Source: an uncultured Clostridia bacterium (GTDB taxonomy: Bacteria > Bacillota > Clostridia > Oscillospirales > Ruminococcaceae). From it: a DNA stretch of 27,067 nt. Position numbers and translations under genes: made by a program. Shown piece after piece: positions 1 to 6,246 of this stretch (position 1 is its first letter; each line of letters starts with the position of its first letter). The stretch is from assembly GCA_947584825.1 (NCBI GenBank), contig CANPWR010000006.1:1-27067 (forward strand), written 5' to 3'. Under the pieces are notes generated by a model, which searched no databases, was not told the origin of the DNA, and saw nothing but the letters and a program-made list of their open reading frames with translations.

Positions 1-376
1 TGGTGAAGGAGGAAGCGGAGGAGCCTTAGCCTTAGGTGTCTGCGATGAGCTTGCTATGCTGTCTAATGCGCTCTATTCTGTGATTTCACCGAGAGGCTTT
101 GCATCAATCCTATGGAAGGACGCGACCCGTGAGCGTGAGGCTTGCGATATTATGAAAATCACTGCTGAGGATTTAAAAAATCTAGACATATGTGATTATA
201 TTATTGAAGAGCCCGAGGACGGAGCTCATAATAACCCTGACTTAGTTGCTGAAAATATAAGCAGTTATTTGCGTGATGCTTTTAAAAGAAATTTGCAAAA
301 ACCTATTGACGAATTGCTTAATGATAGGTATACTAAGTTTAGGAAAATCGGTGAATTTGAGGAAAACACTGATTAA
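1..376 (+). CDS. accA: Acetyl-CoA carboxylase carboxyltransferase subunit alpha, 3' part
   Basis: This is the C-terminal 124 codons of the alpha subunit of acetyl-CoA carboxyltransferase. With AccD it transfers the carboxyl group from carboxybiotin to acetyl-CoA, giving malonyl-CoA for fatty-acid synthesis in the cytoplasm. The reading frame is open from base 2, upstream of the first ATG at 56, so the gene is cut by the window edge rather than starting here. The visible part opens with GEGGSGGALALGV, followed by YSVISPRGFASILWKDA, the highly conserved oxyanion/CoA-site region of AccA. It ends in the usual charged helical tail. The gene is followed by acpP after 88 bases, consistent with the end of a fatty-acid synthesis cluster. 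Identification is firm; the upstream part cannot be judged. Confidence 0.93.
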   Translation, partial: GEGGSGGALALGVCDELAMLSNALYSVISPRGFASILWKDATREREACDIMKITAEDLKNLDICDYIIEEPEDGAHNNPDLVAENISSYLRDAFKRNLQKPIDELLNDRYTKFRKIGEFEENTD

Positions 377-464
377 TCATCTGAGATTATATCGGGAATG
401 TTGTATATAACAGCTAAAATCCCGAAATAATAGACATATCTTTAAAAAGGAGGTTGTTTTTAGT

Positions 465-695
465 ATGGTATTTGATAAGGTAAAGGATATTATCGTAGAT
501 CAACTTGATGTTGACGAAGACAAAATTACATTAGAAGCTTCTATCACGGAAGATTTAGGTGCAGATTCTCTTGACGTTGTTGATTTGATTATGTCTCTTG
601 AAGAAGAATTTGATATTAAAATTCCTGATGATGAAGTTGAAAATGTAAAAACAGTCGGCGATATTGTTAAGTTTATTGAAGAGATAGATAATTAG
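465..695 (+). CDS. acpP: Acyl carrier protein
   Basis: This 76-residue acidic protein carries growing acyl chains on a 4'-phosphopantetheine arm during type II fatty-acid synthesis. The attachment motif GADSLD is present, with the modified serine at residue 35 in the classic DSL context. The length and four-helix pattern are standard for AcpP. The start ATG has a strong AAGGAGG about 11 bases upstream. It follows accA, so it probably belongs to the fatty-acid gene set. A hairpin without a U-tract (TCGGGA at 392-397 with TCCCGA at 420-425) lies between the two genes and may be a processing or attenuation element. A clear terminator follows the stop. Confidence 0.95.
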   Translation: MVFDKVKDIIVDQLDVDEDKITLEASITEDLGADSLDVVDLIMSLEEEFDIKIPDDEVENVKTVGDIVKFIEEIDN

Positions 696-702
696 AGTAA
701 TA

Positions 703-732
703 AAAAAGTCCCGAAATTATTCGGGACTTTTT
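703..732. terminator. Bidirectional intrinsic terminator after acpP
   Basis: A perfect 12-bp stem (703-714 with 721-732) has an AATTAT loop. The arms end in A- and T-runs, so it can terminate acpP transcription and also transcripts arriving on the minus strand from the 740-1100 region. Confidence 0.85.
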
Positions 733-1059
733 ATTTAAGAAAAGTATATTTGTATATATTATAAATTTTTTAAGCTTGTCTTTAATCATTGCGGTTGGTT
801 TTTTTAGCGGATTTATAATGCTTTTAATCTACGAACAATTAACTTCTTTCTAAATAATACCCCAAAACAACTGATAATCCCAAGCCGCAGCCAATCAGAT
901 TATCATTTCACCAAACTAAGACAACCATATTCAGTAAAACTAACGCACCAAAAACCCGCTAAATAAAACACTTTAATTGTATGCCGCTTAAAAATTCATA
1001 AAAGTGTGAATGTCTTAATCTCATAAGCTAAAACAATCAACACTTTTTGCCTAGAATTT
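703..1059 (-). ncRNA. Candidate non-coding RNA 2 (promoter P2 to the acpP terminator)
   Basis: This is an inferred transcript of about 350 nt. It would start near 1059 from the minus-strand promoter at 1066-1095 and end at the bidirectional terminator at 703-732. No ORF of useful length is seen. It can form an 8-bp stem AAAAGTGT/ACACTTTT close to its 5' end, and a second stem TGATAATC/GATTATCA near 871-904. It does not match tmRNA, RNase P RNA, SRP RNA or 6S RNA by any motif I recognise. The transcript and its 3' end are inference; only the promoter, stems and terminator are seen. Confidence 0.3.
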
Positions 1060-1065
1060 ACATAC

Positions 1066-1095
1066 ATTATATAACACTTGCAGCATATATGTCAA
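1066..1095 (-). promoter_or_regulatory. Minus-strand sigma-A-type promoter P2
   Basis: On the minus strand there is TTGACA (1095-1090), an 18-base spacer, and TATAAT (1071-1066). Both hexamers match consensus. No gene lies downstream on that strand before the acpP terminator. Confidence 0.6.
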
Positions 1096-1222
1096 GATTA
1101 CACAATAATTTATTTTAATTTTTGTTAAATTGCACGAATTATAACGATATTTTTTGGCTGTTTTGTCAAACAATAACAACTATTGTCGATAATTGTTTGA
1201 TTTAATTAATTCTCTTGTAAAT

Positions 1223-1258
1223 AAAAAATACCGCCTGAACCATCCCCTGTTCAAGCGG
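1223..1258 (-). terminator. Minus-strand intrinsic terminator of candidate RNA 1
   Basis: Read on the minus strand, CCGCTTGAAC pairs with GTTCAGGCGG (one G-U pair) around the loop AGGGGATG, followed by TATTTTTTATTT. On the plus strand the same hairpin has a C-A mismatch and no T-run, so the minus orientation is the functional one. Confidence 0.75.
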
Positions 1259-1394
1259 CATCTGCCCTTTCGGGCGTTTATAGGAATATTTTTAGAAGAA
1301 AGCTTTGTAGTATTTTGTGCTTTATTTGAATATCAAAAGCCTTTAAAATCAATATTATTTTCCATATCATACTATTATACACTAAAAATAGGAT
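1223..1394 (-). ncRNA. Candidate small RNA 1 (promoter P1 to its own terminator)
   Basis: This is an inferred transcript of about 170 nt starting near 1394 and ending at the GC-rich terminator. Besides the terminator it can form a tight hairpin GCCC-GAAA-GGGC just upstream (about 1264-1276). The longest ATG frame inside is about 30 codons, without a ribosome binding site. The 5' arm of the terminator contains ATGCCGCTT, perfectly complementary to AAGCGGCAT inside candidate RNA 2. I do not recognise the family. A dedicated strong promoter plus a dedicated terminator around non-coding sequence is the basis for the call. Confidence 0.42.
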
Positions 1395-1400
1395 ATTATT

Positions 1401-1429
1401 AGTATATTCCAGATAATAGCATTTGTCAA
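1401..1429 (-). promoter_or_regulatory. Minus-strand sigma-A-type promoter P1
   Basis: On the minus strand there is TTGACA (1429-1424), a 17-base spacer, and TATACT (1406-1401). This is a near-perfect vegetative promoter with no protein gene behind it. Confidence 0.65.
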
Positions 1430-1583
1430 TATTTTTTTGTTTTGTTTTTCAACAAAAATGATAATAAAACATTAAAAAACGACTTATTATCTGTCCTTAA
1501 TGACAAAATCAACGGTTTTAAAGCACAAAGAAATTAATTTTGCGATTTATTTTACTTTTTTTATAAAAAAATTAATAAAAATA

Positions 1584-1612
1584 AAGACAAATGCATCTTT
1601 TTATGCTATAAT
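1584..1612 (+). promoter_or_regulatory. Promoter of the NUDIX hydrolase gene
   Basis: TATAAT at 1607-1612 is preceded by TGC (extended -10). A weak -35, AAGACA at 1584-1589, lies 17 bases upstream. The ATG is about 40 bases downstream. Confidence 0.6.
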
Positions 1613-1654
1613 ATATTTAATACAATTCAAACTTTTAAAGAAAGGGTAATACTC

Positions 1655-2059
1655 ATGATAAATGAAAAATCCTGCGGAGCAATCGTTTATCGTAAATATC
1701 ATGGGAATACCGAGATTTTGCTGATTAAGCATGTCAACAGCGGTCACTGGTCTTTTCCTAAAGGCCATGTTGAACCCGGCGAAACCGAGGTTGAAACAGC
1801 GCATCGTGAAATTCTCGAAGAAACAAGTATCGACACTATAATCGATCCGACATTCAGAGAAACAGTATCCTACTCACCTAAGAGGGATACGCATAAAATA
1901 GTCGTGTATTTCATTGCAAAGGCTAAAAATTCAAACTTTATACCACAGAAAGAGGAAATCTCTGATGTAAGATGGATAGAAATTGATCGTGCCTGTTCGG
2001 TACTCTCTTATGATAATGATAAGAGCATTGTTAATAAGGCAAAAAGCTTTTTAGGCTAA
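1655..2059 (+). CDS. NUDIX hydrolase, probable dinucleoside polyphosphate hydrolase
   Basis: This 134-residue cytosolic NUDIX protein probably hydrolyses a nucleoside diphosphate linked to another moiety, perhaps Ap4A-like dinucleotides or an oxidised nucleotide. The NUDIX box spans about residues 37-59. It opens with G37HVEPGE, and R51-E52 and E55-E56 of the REUxEE metal-binding core are intact. The usual glycine near its end (EExGU) is replaced by serine (EETSI). The preceding WSFPKGHVEPGE is typical of the diadenosine tetraphosphatase/MutT-like subgroup. The start has AAAGGG about 9 bases upstream and its own promoter. The gene is single, with a terminator shared with the tail of spoVG. 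The exact substrate cannot be read from sequence. Confidence 0.85.
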   Translation: MINEKSCGAIVYRKYHGNTEILLIKHVNSGHWSFPKGHVEPGETEVETAHREILEETSIDTIIDPTFRETVSYSPKRDTHKIVVYFIAKAKNSNFIPQKEEISDVRWIEIDRACSVLSYDNDKSIVNKAKSFLG

Positions 2060-2076
2060 TTGAATTTAAATTAAAC

Positions 2077-2107
2077 AACTCAAGCTATATGCTTGGGTTA
2101 TTTTTTT
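2077..2107 (+). terminator. Intrinsic terminator of the NUDIX gene, embedded in the spoVG 3' end
   Basis: The stem AACTCAAGC/GCTTGGGTT with loop TATAT is followed by A and seven Ts. In the plus direction all nine positions pair (one G-U). In the minus direction one pair becomes C-A and the U-tract is poorer. The spoVG stop codon (2085-2087) lies inside the hairpin. Confidence 0.8.
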
Positions 2108-2381
2108 CCTGTTCTGCATTTTGATTTTCAAGTTCTTTTTGATATGAAGAAAGTATCTGTGTTTCAAGTTCTTCTCTTACCTCGCTGTTTATCGGGTGAA
2201 CAACATCTCTGAATGTACCTTTTTCGTCTCGCCTGCTAGGCATTGCAACGAAAAGTCTGTTTTCTCCCTGTATAACCTTAATGTCATGCACTGCAAAAAC
2301 ATTGTCTAAGGTTATACTTACAACTCCTCTAAGCTTTCCTGAATCTAATAGTTTTCTTATTTTAATGTCTGTTATTTTCAT
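2085..2381 (-). CDS. spoVG: Septation/sporulation regulator SpoVG
   Basis: This 98-residue SpoVG family protein is a small nucleic-acid-binding regulator linked to asymmetric septation and, in several Firmicutes, to global gene control. The family core is easily seen: an N-terminal strand, SITLDNVFAVHDIKVI, then LFVAMPSRRDEKGTFRDVVHPIN, then a variable acidic/glutamine-rich tail. Length equals that of typical SpoVG. On the minus strand the start has AGGAAAGG and AAGGAC upstream. It is monocistronic and divergent from murC across about 200 AT-rich bases; I could not define its promoter with confidence. Its last codons overlap the NUDIX terminator. Confidence 0.95.
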   Translation of the reverse strand: MKITDIKIRKLLDSGKLRGVVSITLDNVFAVHDIKVIQGENRLFVAMPSRRDEKGTFRDVVHPINSEVREELETQILSSYQKELENQNAEQEKNNPSI

Positions 2382-2535
2382 TGTCCTTGACCTTTCCTGT
2401 GCAAGTTATAGAATGTTTTGTAAGATATGGTTGTAAATTGTCAAAAATCTAAATTTGCACACATTTATTTAAAAATATTTTTGACCAAAGCTATATTTTT
2501 ATTCAATAAGACTTTATTTTTATTTAAAAATGTTA

Positions 2536-2541
2536 TATAAT
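2536..2541 (+). promoter_or_regulatory. -10 element of the murC-lexA promoter
   Basis: TATAAT is followed about 8 bases later by the LexA-like box and then the murC ribosome binding site. The -35 is poor (TTTATT at 17-base spacing), as is common for repressor-controlled or weak promoters. Confidence 0.5.
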
Positions 2542-2549
2542 ATATTAAA

Positions 2550-2561
2550 GAATATATGTTC
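2550..2561 (+). promoter_or_regulatory. Probable LexA operator (SOS box)
   Basis: GAATATATGTTC differs at one base from the Firmicutes LexA/DinR core GAAC-N4-GTTC. It lies just after the -10 hexamer, around the expected transcript start, and upstream of an apparent murC-lexA operon. I infer LexA autoregulation through this site. Confidence 0.55.
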
Positions 2562-2582
2562 ATCAGGAAAGGATCCTTCTTA

Positions 2583-4025
2583 ATGCATAAACAAAACAAA
2601 CAACTAAATTCAGATATTTTAGAGGGGAAAAAGCATATCCACTTCATAGGAATAGGAGGAAGCGGTATGTATCCGCTTGCTCAGATCCTTTATGCTAAAG
2701 GTTATTTCCTTACCGGCTCTGACAATAACGAAACCGAAACGCTCGACGCAGTAAGAAAAATGGGAATACCTGTTTTTATGGGTCAAAGAGCAGAAAATAT
2801 TAAGGGCGCTGATTTAATTGTACACACAGCAGCTATAATGTCCGATAATCCTGAACTTATCGCCTCACATCAAAGCGGTGTGCCCGTTTTAGAAAGAAGC
2901 GAGCTTTTAGGTATTGTTACAGAATGGTATAATGATGCAATCTGCATCTCAGGCACTCACGGAAAAACAACTACAAGCTCTATGCTTACACAGATTTTCA
3001 TTGAAGAGGGTGTAGATCTCTCATGTGTAATCGGCGGAAAGCTCCCGTCTATCGGCGGAAGCGGAAGAGCAGGCAACAGTGATATAATGGTCTGTGAAGC
3101 GTGTGAGTTTGTGGATACTTTTTTAAAGCTGTCACCCGATGTTGCTGTTATTCTAAATGTTGATGCCGATCACCTAGACTATTTCGGTACGCTCGAAAAT
3201 ATTAAAAAGTCGTTCCATAAATTTGCCTCAAATGCAACAAAGGCTCTTATTGTAAACGGTGATGATAAAAACACTCTTGATTCAATCGATGGAATAGACA
3301 AGAAAGTAATAACCTTCGGCTTTGACAGGAAGAATGACTATTCTGCTGAGGTTAAAGAAATTAAGGGTCTTGAGACTGTTTTCGACCTCTATTATAAAGG
3401 AACTAAAGAATGTACTCTTGCAATACATGTTCCTGGTATTCATAATGTGTTAAATGCGCTTGCCGCAATTGCTGCCGCTAGGTATTCAGGAATTTCTTAC
3501 GATGGGATCGCAATGGGACTCCAAACCTTCCGAGGTGCAATAAGACGTTTCCAGAAAATTGACGAGGTAAACGGAATAACTGTTGTCGACGATTATGCTC
3601 ACCACCCTGCCGAGATTGAGGTTACATTAAAAGCAGCCAAAGCTCTCGACTTTAAAAACGTATGGGCAGTATTCCAGCCGTTCACATATTCGAGAACCTC
3701 AATGCTTATGGATGACTTTGTAAAGGCTCTTAAAATTGCTGATCACACCGTACTGACTGATATTATGGGAAGCCGTGAAAAAAACACACAAGGTGTTTAC
3801 TCAAAAGATTTGGGCGAAAAAATTCCGAAATGTACTTGGTTCGACTCGGACAAAAAAGTTCAAGACGCTCAAACCGCCGAGCAGAAAGAAAAAAATTTCG
3901 ATCAGGTTGTAGACTATTTATGTGAAAATGCAAAAGCGGGCGATTTAGTTATCACTCTCGGCTGCGGAGATGTTTACAAGGTCGCAAAAAAACTAGTGCA
4001 AAAATTAAAACAAACCGACAAATAA
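2583..4025 (+). CDS. murC: UDP-N-acetylmuramate--L-alanine ligase MurC
   Basis: MurC joins L-alanine to UDP-N-acetylmuramate with ATP, the first amino-acid addition in peptidoglycan precursor synthesis in the cytoplasm. From this start it has 480 residues, near family length. Visible motifs are the N-terminal UDP-binding loop GIGGSGM (residues 23-29), the Mur-ligase ATP loop GTHGKTTT (124-131), the central HNVLNALAA segment and the C-terminal DDYAHHP. I chose ATG 2583 rather than the upstream in-frame ATG at 2556. AGGAAAGGA at 2565-2573 sits 9 bases before 2583, while 2556 overlaps a predicted operator and has no ribosome binding site. lexA follows after 54 bases without an evident promoter, so the two are probably cotranscribed. 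Confidence 0.96.
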   Translation: MHKQNKQLNSDILEGKKHIHFIGIGGSGMYPLAQILYAKGYFLTGSDNNETETLDAVRKMGIPVFMGQRAENIKGADLIVHTAAIMSDNPELIASHQSGVPVLERSELLGIVTEWYNDAICISGTHGKTTTSSMLTQIFIEEGVDLSCVIGGKLPSIGGSGRAGNSDIMVCEACEFVDTFLKLSPDVAVILNVDADHLDYFGTLENIKKSFHKFASNATKALIVNGDDKNTLDSIDGIDKKVITFGFDRKNDYSAEVKEIKGLETVFDLYYKGTKECTLAIHVPGIHNVLNALAAIAAARYSGISYDGIAMGLQTFRGAIRRFQKIDEVNGITVVDDYAHHPAEIEVTLKAAKALDFKNVWAVFQPFTYSRTSMLMDDFVKALKIADHTVLTDIMGSREKNTQGVYSKDLGEKIPKCTWFDSDKKVQDAQTAEQKEKNFDQVVDYLCENAKAGDLVITLGCGDVYKVAKKLVQKLKQTDK

Positions 4026-4079
4026 TTATTGTCATAAGTTTTATAAAAATCCTGCGGAAACGAAAGGAAGATGGTAGAA

Positions 4080-4670
4080 ATGAAAACTCTTAGCGAAAGA
4101 GACAAGCTTGTCTACAAATACATTAAAGAGCGTATTGAAGACGGGTATGCTCCTACAGTCAGAGAAATCTGTGCTGAATTTGGATTTAAATCCTCATCAA
4201 CGGGATTCCGCTGTATAGAGACGCTAAAAGAAGCCGGACTTTTAGAAAAAGGAACAAATCAAAACCGTGCAATAAAGCTGACAGGCAAGCGTGGTATTAG
4301 TATCCCGCTGGTCGGTACGGTCACTGCCGGAAATCCAATAACCGCTATTGAGGATATAACCGATTACATCAGCTTTCAGCCTGACAGGCACTATTCAAAC
4401 CGTCTTTTTGCCTTAAAAGTACGCGGGGAAAGTATGATAAACGCCGCTATACTAGACGGTGATATTGTAATAGTCGAACAGGTTCCGGTCGCAGATAACG
4501 GTGAAATTGTCGTTGCACTTGTGAACGACGAAGAAGCAACTGTTAAAAGATTTTACAAAGAAAACGGACATTTCCGGCTTCAGCCTGAAAACGATACAAT
4601 GGAACCTATTATCGTAGACGAAGTGAAAATCTTAGGAAAAGTCGTTGCTGTTGTCAGATACTATGACTAA
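4080..4670 (+). CDS. lexA: SOS repressor LexA
   Basis: LexA represses DNA-damage genes and cleaves itself when RecA filaments form. This 196-residue copy has an N-terminal winged-helix domain (TVREICAEFGFKSSSTGFRCIETL) and a C-terminal S24 protease domain. The Ala-Gly cleavage site is in VTAGN (A83-G84), the catalytic serine is in RGESM (S118) and the catalytic lysine is in TVKRF (K156), so it should be self-cleaving. I prefer ATG 4080 over ATG 4071: the AAAGGAAG ribosome binding site is only about 3 bases from the first but about 11 from the second, and LexA proteins normally begin close to this second methionine. It is probably transcribed with murC from a promoter carrying a LexA-like box. 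Confidence 0.95.
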   Translation: MKTLSERDKLVYKYIKERIEDGYAPTVREICAEFGFKSSSTGFRCIETLKEAGLLEKGTNQNRAIKLTGKRGISIPLVGTVTAGNPITAIEDITDYISFQPDRHYSNRLFALKVRGESMINAAILDGDIVIVEQVPVADNGEIVVALVNDEEATVKRFYKENGHFRLQPENDTMEPIIVDEVKILGKVVAVVRYYD

Positions 4671-4690
4671 TAAAATAATATAAGCATATT

Positions 4691-4730
4691 ACCCCCTCAG
4701 AAGGTGAAACTTCTAAGGGGGTTTTCTTTT
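4691..4730 (+). terminator. Intrinsic terminator of murC-lexA
   Basis: The stem is CCCCCT and AGAAG paired with CTTCT and AGGGGG around GTGAAA, followed by TTTTCTTTT. Confidence 0.88.
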
Positions 4731-4735
4731 CAAAA

Positions 4736-4772
4736 TAAAAAGAGCAGGACCTATTACGAGTCCGCCCTCTTA
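4736..4772 (-). terminator. Intrinsic terminator of rpsT
   Basis: On the minus strand AAGAGGGCGGAC pairs with GTCC-(T bulge)-GCTCTTT, about 12 pairs with G-U pairs, followed by TTATTTT. It abuts the lexA terminator on the other strand. Confidence 0.75.
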
Positions 4773-4785
4773 TTTCAAATATCAA

Positions 4786-5037
4786 TTACTTAACAAGCTT
4801 TGCGAGTTGTGACTTCTTTCTTGCAGCCTTATTTTTGTGCATAATGCCTTTTGCAGCAGCCTGGTCAACCTTCTTGATCGCATAGGTAACTGTCTCTTTA
4901 GCGTTTGCATCGCCGTTAGCAACAGCAGCCTGAGCCTTTTTTATAACAGTCTTAAGCTCTGATTTAATAGCTTTGTTTCTTGCAGTCTTAGTGTTGATAA
5001 CTTTGACTCTTTTCTTTGCTGATTTAATATTCGGCAT
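4786..5037 (-). CDS. rpsT: 30S ribosomal protein S20
   Basis: S20 is a small basic primary-binding protein of the 30S subunit that contacts 16S rRNA. The 83-residue product begins MPNIKSAKKR and continues with lysine/alanine-rich helices, including the IMHKNKAARKKSQLAK tail typical of S20. The open frame extends 20 codons further upstream, but the true start at 5037 is fixed by a strong AGGAGGTG ribosome binding site 5 bases before it. The gene is monocistronic and diverges from gpr. Its promoter (5168-5196) produces a leader of about 125 nt with two clean hairpins, so its expression may be controlled in the leader. Confidence 0.96.
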   Translation of the reverse strand: MPNIKSAKKRVKVINTKTARNKAIKSELKTVIKKAQAAVANGDANAKETVTYAIKKVDQAAAKGIMHKNKAARKKSQLAKLVK

Positions 5038-5042
5038 TCTCA

Positions 5043-5141
5043 CACCTCCTCTAAAAAATTTACAAAACTCCGTATAGGCTTTTGTAATAATTTGCACTTA
5101 TTTGCATAAGCTAATTGCATGACTGAGAGGAAAATGCAATT
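5043..5141 (-). promoter_or_regulatory. Structured 5' leader of rpsT: anti-SD hairpin and terminator-like hairpin
   Basis: On the minus strand the leader first forms AATTGCAT/ATGCAATT (8 bp, 5134-5141 with 5113-5120), whose loop holds UCCUCU. Next comes TTACAAAA/TTTTGTAA (8 bp, 5080-5087 with 5060-5067) with a 12-nt loop, immediately followed by ATTTTTT and then the ribosome binding site AGAGGAGGTG. The UCCUCU loop is complementary to AGAGGA of that site. This resembles a ribosomal-protein autoregulatory leader; the function is inferred. Confidence 0.45.
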
Positions 5142-5167
5142 ATTTTATAAAACAAGTCTCAAGTGAT

Positions 5168-5196
5168 ATAATAGCACAATAAAAATAAAATTGCAA
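5168..5196 (-). promoter_or_regulatory. Promoter of rpsT
   Basis: On the minus strand there is TTGCAA (5196-5191), 17 bases, then TATTAT (5173-5168) with an upstream TGC giving an extended -10. The expected transcript start is near 5161. Confidence 0.65.
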
Positions 5197-5288
5197 GCAT
5201 TTTCAGGAATTTTTTATTCGCAATCTTTACAGTCACAAAAAGAAAAATATTTTAGTCTGTCAATACGTTATCTGAAGGGAGAAGATTT

Positions 5289-6152
5289 ATGGGAATACGT
5301 ACCGACCTTGCGCTTGAAGCAACGCAGCAGCTTACAAAAACAACACCTGTTGAAGGAATAACAAAAAACGAGTACCAAAAGGCAAATTTGAATATCACCG
5401 AAATTATTGTGGAAACCGATTCTGCCGCACAAAATCTCGGCAAGCCTAAGGGAAAATACATTACAATACAAAGTGAGCTTTCACTTGAAAATCACCCTGA
5501 TAATTTCAACGAGCGTGTGGACATTCTTGCGGAAGAAATAAACAAGCTATGCGGAAGCAAGGAAAACATACTTGTAATTGGTCTTGGCAATAAGAGTATC
5601 ACGCCGGACAGCTTGGGTCCTGACGTTGCCGACCAGACCTTTGCGACCCGTCATATAAAGCAACTTGCACAAGATGTTGACACATCTGACCTGTCAACTG
5701 TTTCAGTTATAAAAACGGGGGTTTTAGGAAACACAGGAATTGAATCGAGCGAAACTGTGCGGGCAATATGTGATATGCTCAAGCCGTCAACGGTTATCGC
5801 TGTCGATGCCCTTGCCTGCTCTGAAATCTCAAATCTGGGCACAACAATACAGCTTTGCGATACTGGTATTTCTCCCGGAAGCGGAGTTGAAAATGCTCGC
5901 AAAGAGCTGTCTGAACAAACTCTCGGTGCAAAGGTCATAGCTATCGGTGTTCCCACCGTTGTAGATATGCAAACTATATCGGAATACGTGTTTGACACTC
6001 CCGCCCCAAACAAGGAAATGAATAATATGATGGTAACTCCGCGTTCTATTGATAAACTGATAATGCGGGTTTCAAGACTTATCGCAATGGGAATTAACCG
6101 TGCCTTCCAACCAAATTTGTCAATTGAAGATATAACCTCGCTTGTTGAATAA
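5289..6152 (+). CDS. gpr: Germination protease GPR (spore endopeptidase)
   Basis: GPR degrades the small acid-soluble proteins that coat DNA in dormant spores, at germination. The 287-residue product starts with the family signature RTDLALEA. It contains GLGNKSITPDSLGPDV (Asp107) and VIAVDALACSE (Asp173), which hold the two aspartates proposed as catalytic in the A25 family. It is shorter than the Bacillus protein but in the clostridial range. The first residues are the likely autoprocessed propeptide. AAGGGAG lies 9 bases before the ATG. The gene is single, divergent from rpsT and ends in a strong terminator. I could not place a sigma-G promoter with confidence. Its presence implies a sporulating lineage. 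Confidence 0.94.
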   Translation: MGIRTDLALEATQQLTKTTPVEGITKNEYQKANLNITEIIVETDSAAQNLGKPKGKYITIQSELSLENHPDNFNERVDILAEEINKLCGSKENILVIGLGNKSITPDSLGPDVADQTFATRHIKQLAQDVDTSDLSTVSVIKTGVLGNTGIESSETVRAICDMLKPSTVIAVDALACSEISNLGTTIQLCDTGISPGSGVENARKELSEQTLGAKVIAIGVPTVVDMQTISEYVFDTPAPNKEMNNMMVTPRSIDKLIMRVSRLIAMGINRAFQPNLSIEDITSLVE

Positions 6153-6180
6153 ATCAATAGTTAATATCTAAATACACCGT

Positions 6181-6215
6181 AAAAAACTCCTATGACAATT
6201 ACCATAGGAGTTTTT
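6181..6215 (+). terminator. Intrinsic terminator of gpr
   Basis: ACTCCTATG pairs with CATAGGAGT around ACAATTAC, with flanking A- and T-runs; it could work in both directions. Confidence 0.85.
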
Positions 6216-6246
6216 AGCATCTTTAATTTTATTTTTAGAATAAATA

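Larger units (their letters stand above)
733..1583. other. Gene-poor gap between acpP and the NUDIX gene
   Basis: I see no convincing protein gene here on either strand. The only plus-strand ORF over 60 codons (1193-1402) lacks a ribosome binding site and has low-complexity composition. The stretch is AT-rich but holds two consensus-like minus-strand promoters, a minus-strand terminator, and a hairpin at about 871-904 with 8-bp arms TGATAATC/GATTATCA. Together these suggest non-coding transcripts, listed separately. Confidence 0.6.

Noticed and set aside
392..425. TCGGGA/TCCCGA hairpin between accA and acpP as a terminator
   Set aside because: There is no U-tract after it and the loop is long. 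It could be a processing site but is not a terminator.
850..960. Minus-strand hydrophobic frame with one in-frame TGA, looking like a small membrane protein remnant
   Set aside because: Only about 20 codons lie on each side of the TGA, there is no start, and T/G-rich sequence gives hydrophobic translations by chance.
1193..1402. Plus-strand ORF of 69 codons in the acpP-NUDIX gap
   Set aside because: It has no ribosome binding site, low-complexity AT-driven composition, and overlaps the minus-strand terminator and promoter.
2439..2486. Inverted TTGACA/TTGACC elements between spoVG and murC as divergent promoters
   Set aside because: Neither has a -10 hexamer at 16-18 bases. Only the murC TATAAT is convincing.
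5651..6157. Antisense ORF (168 codons) within gpr
   Set aside because: It is a shadow of gpr; gpr has motifs, a ribosome binding site and a terminator.
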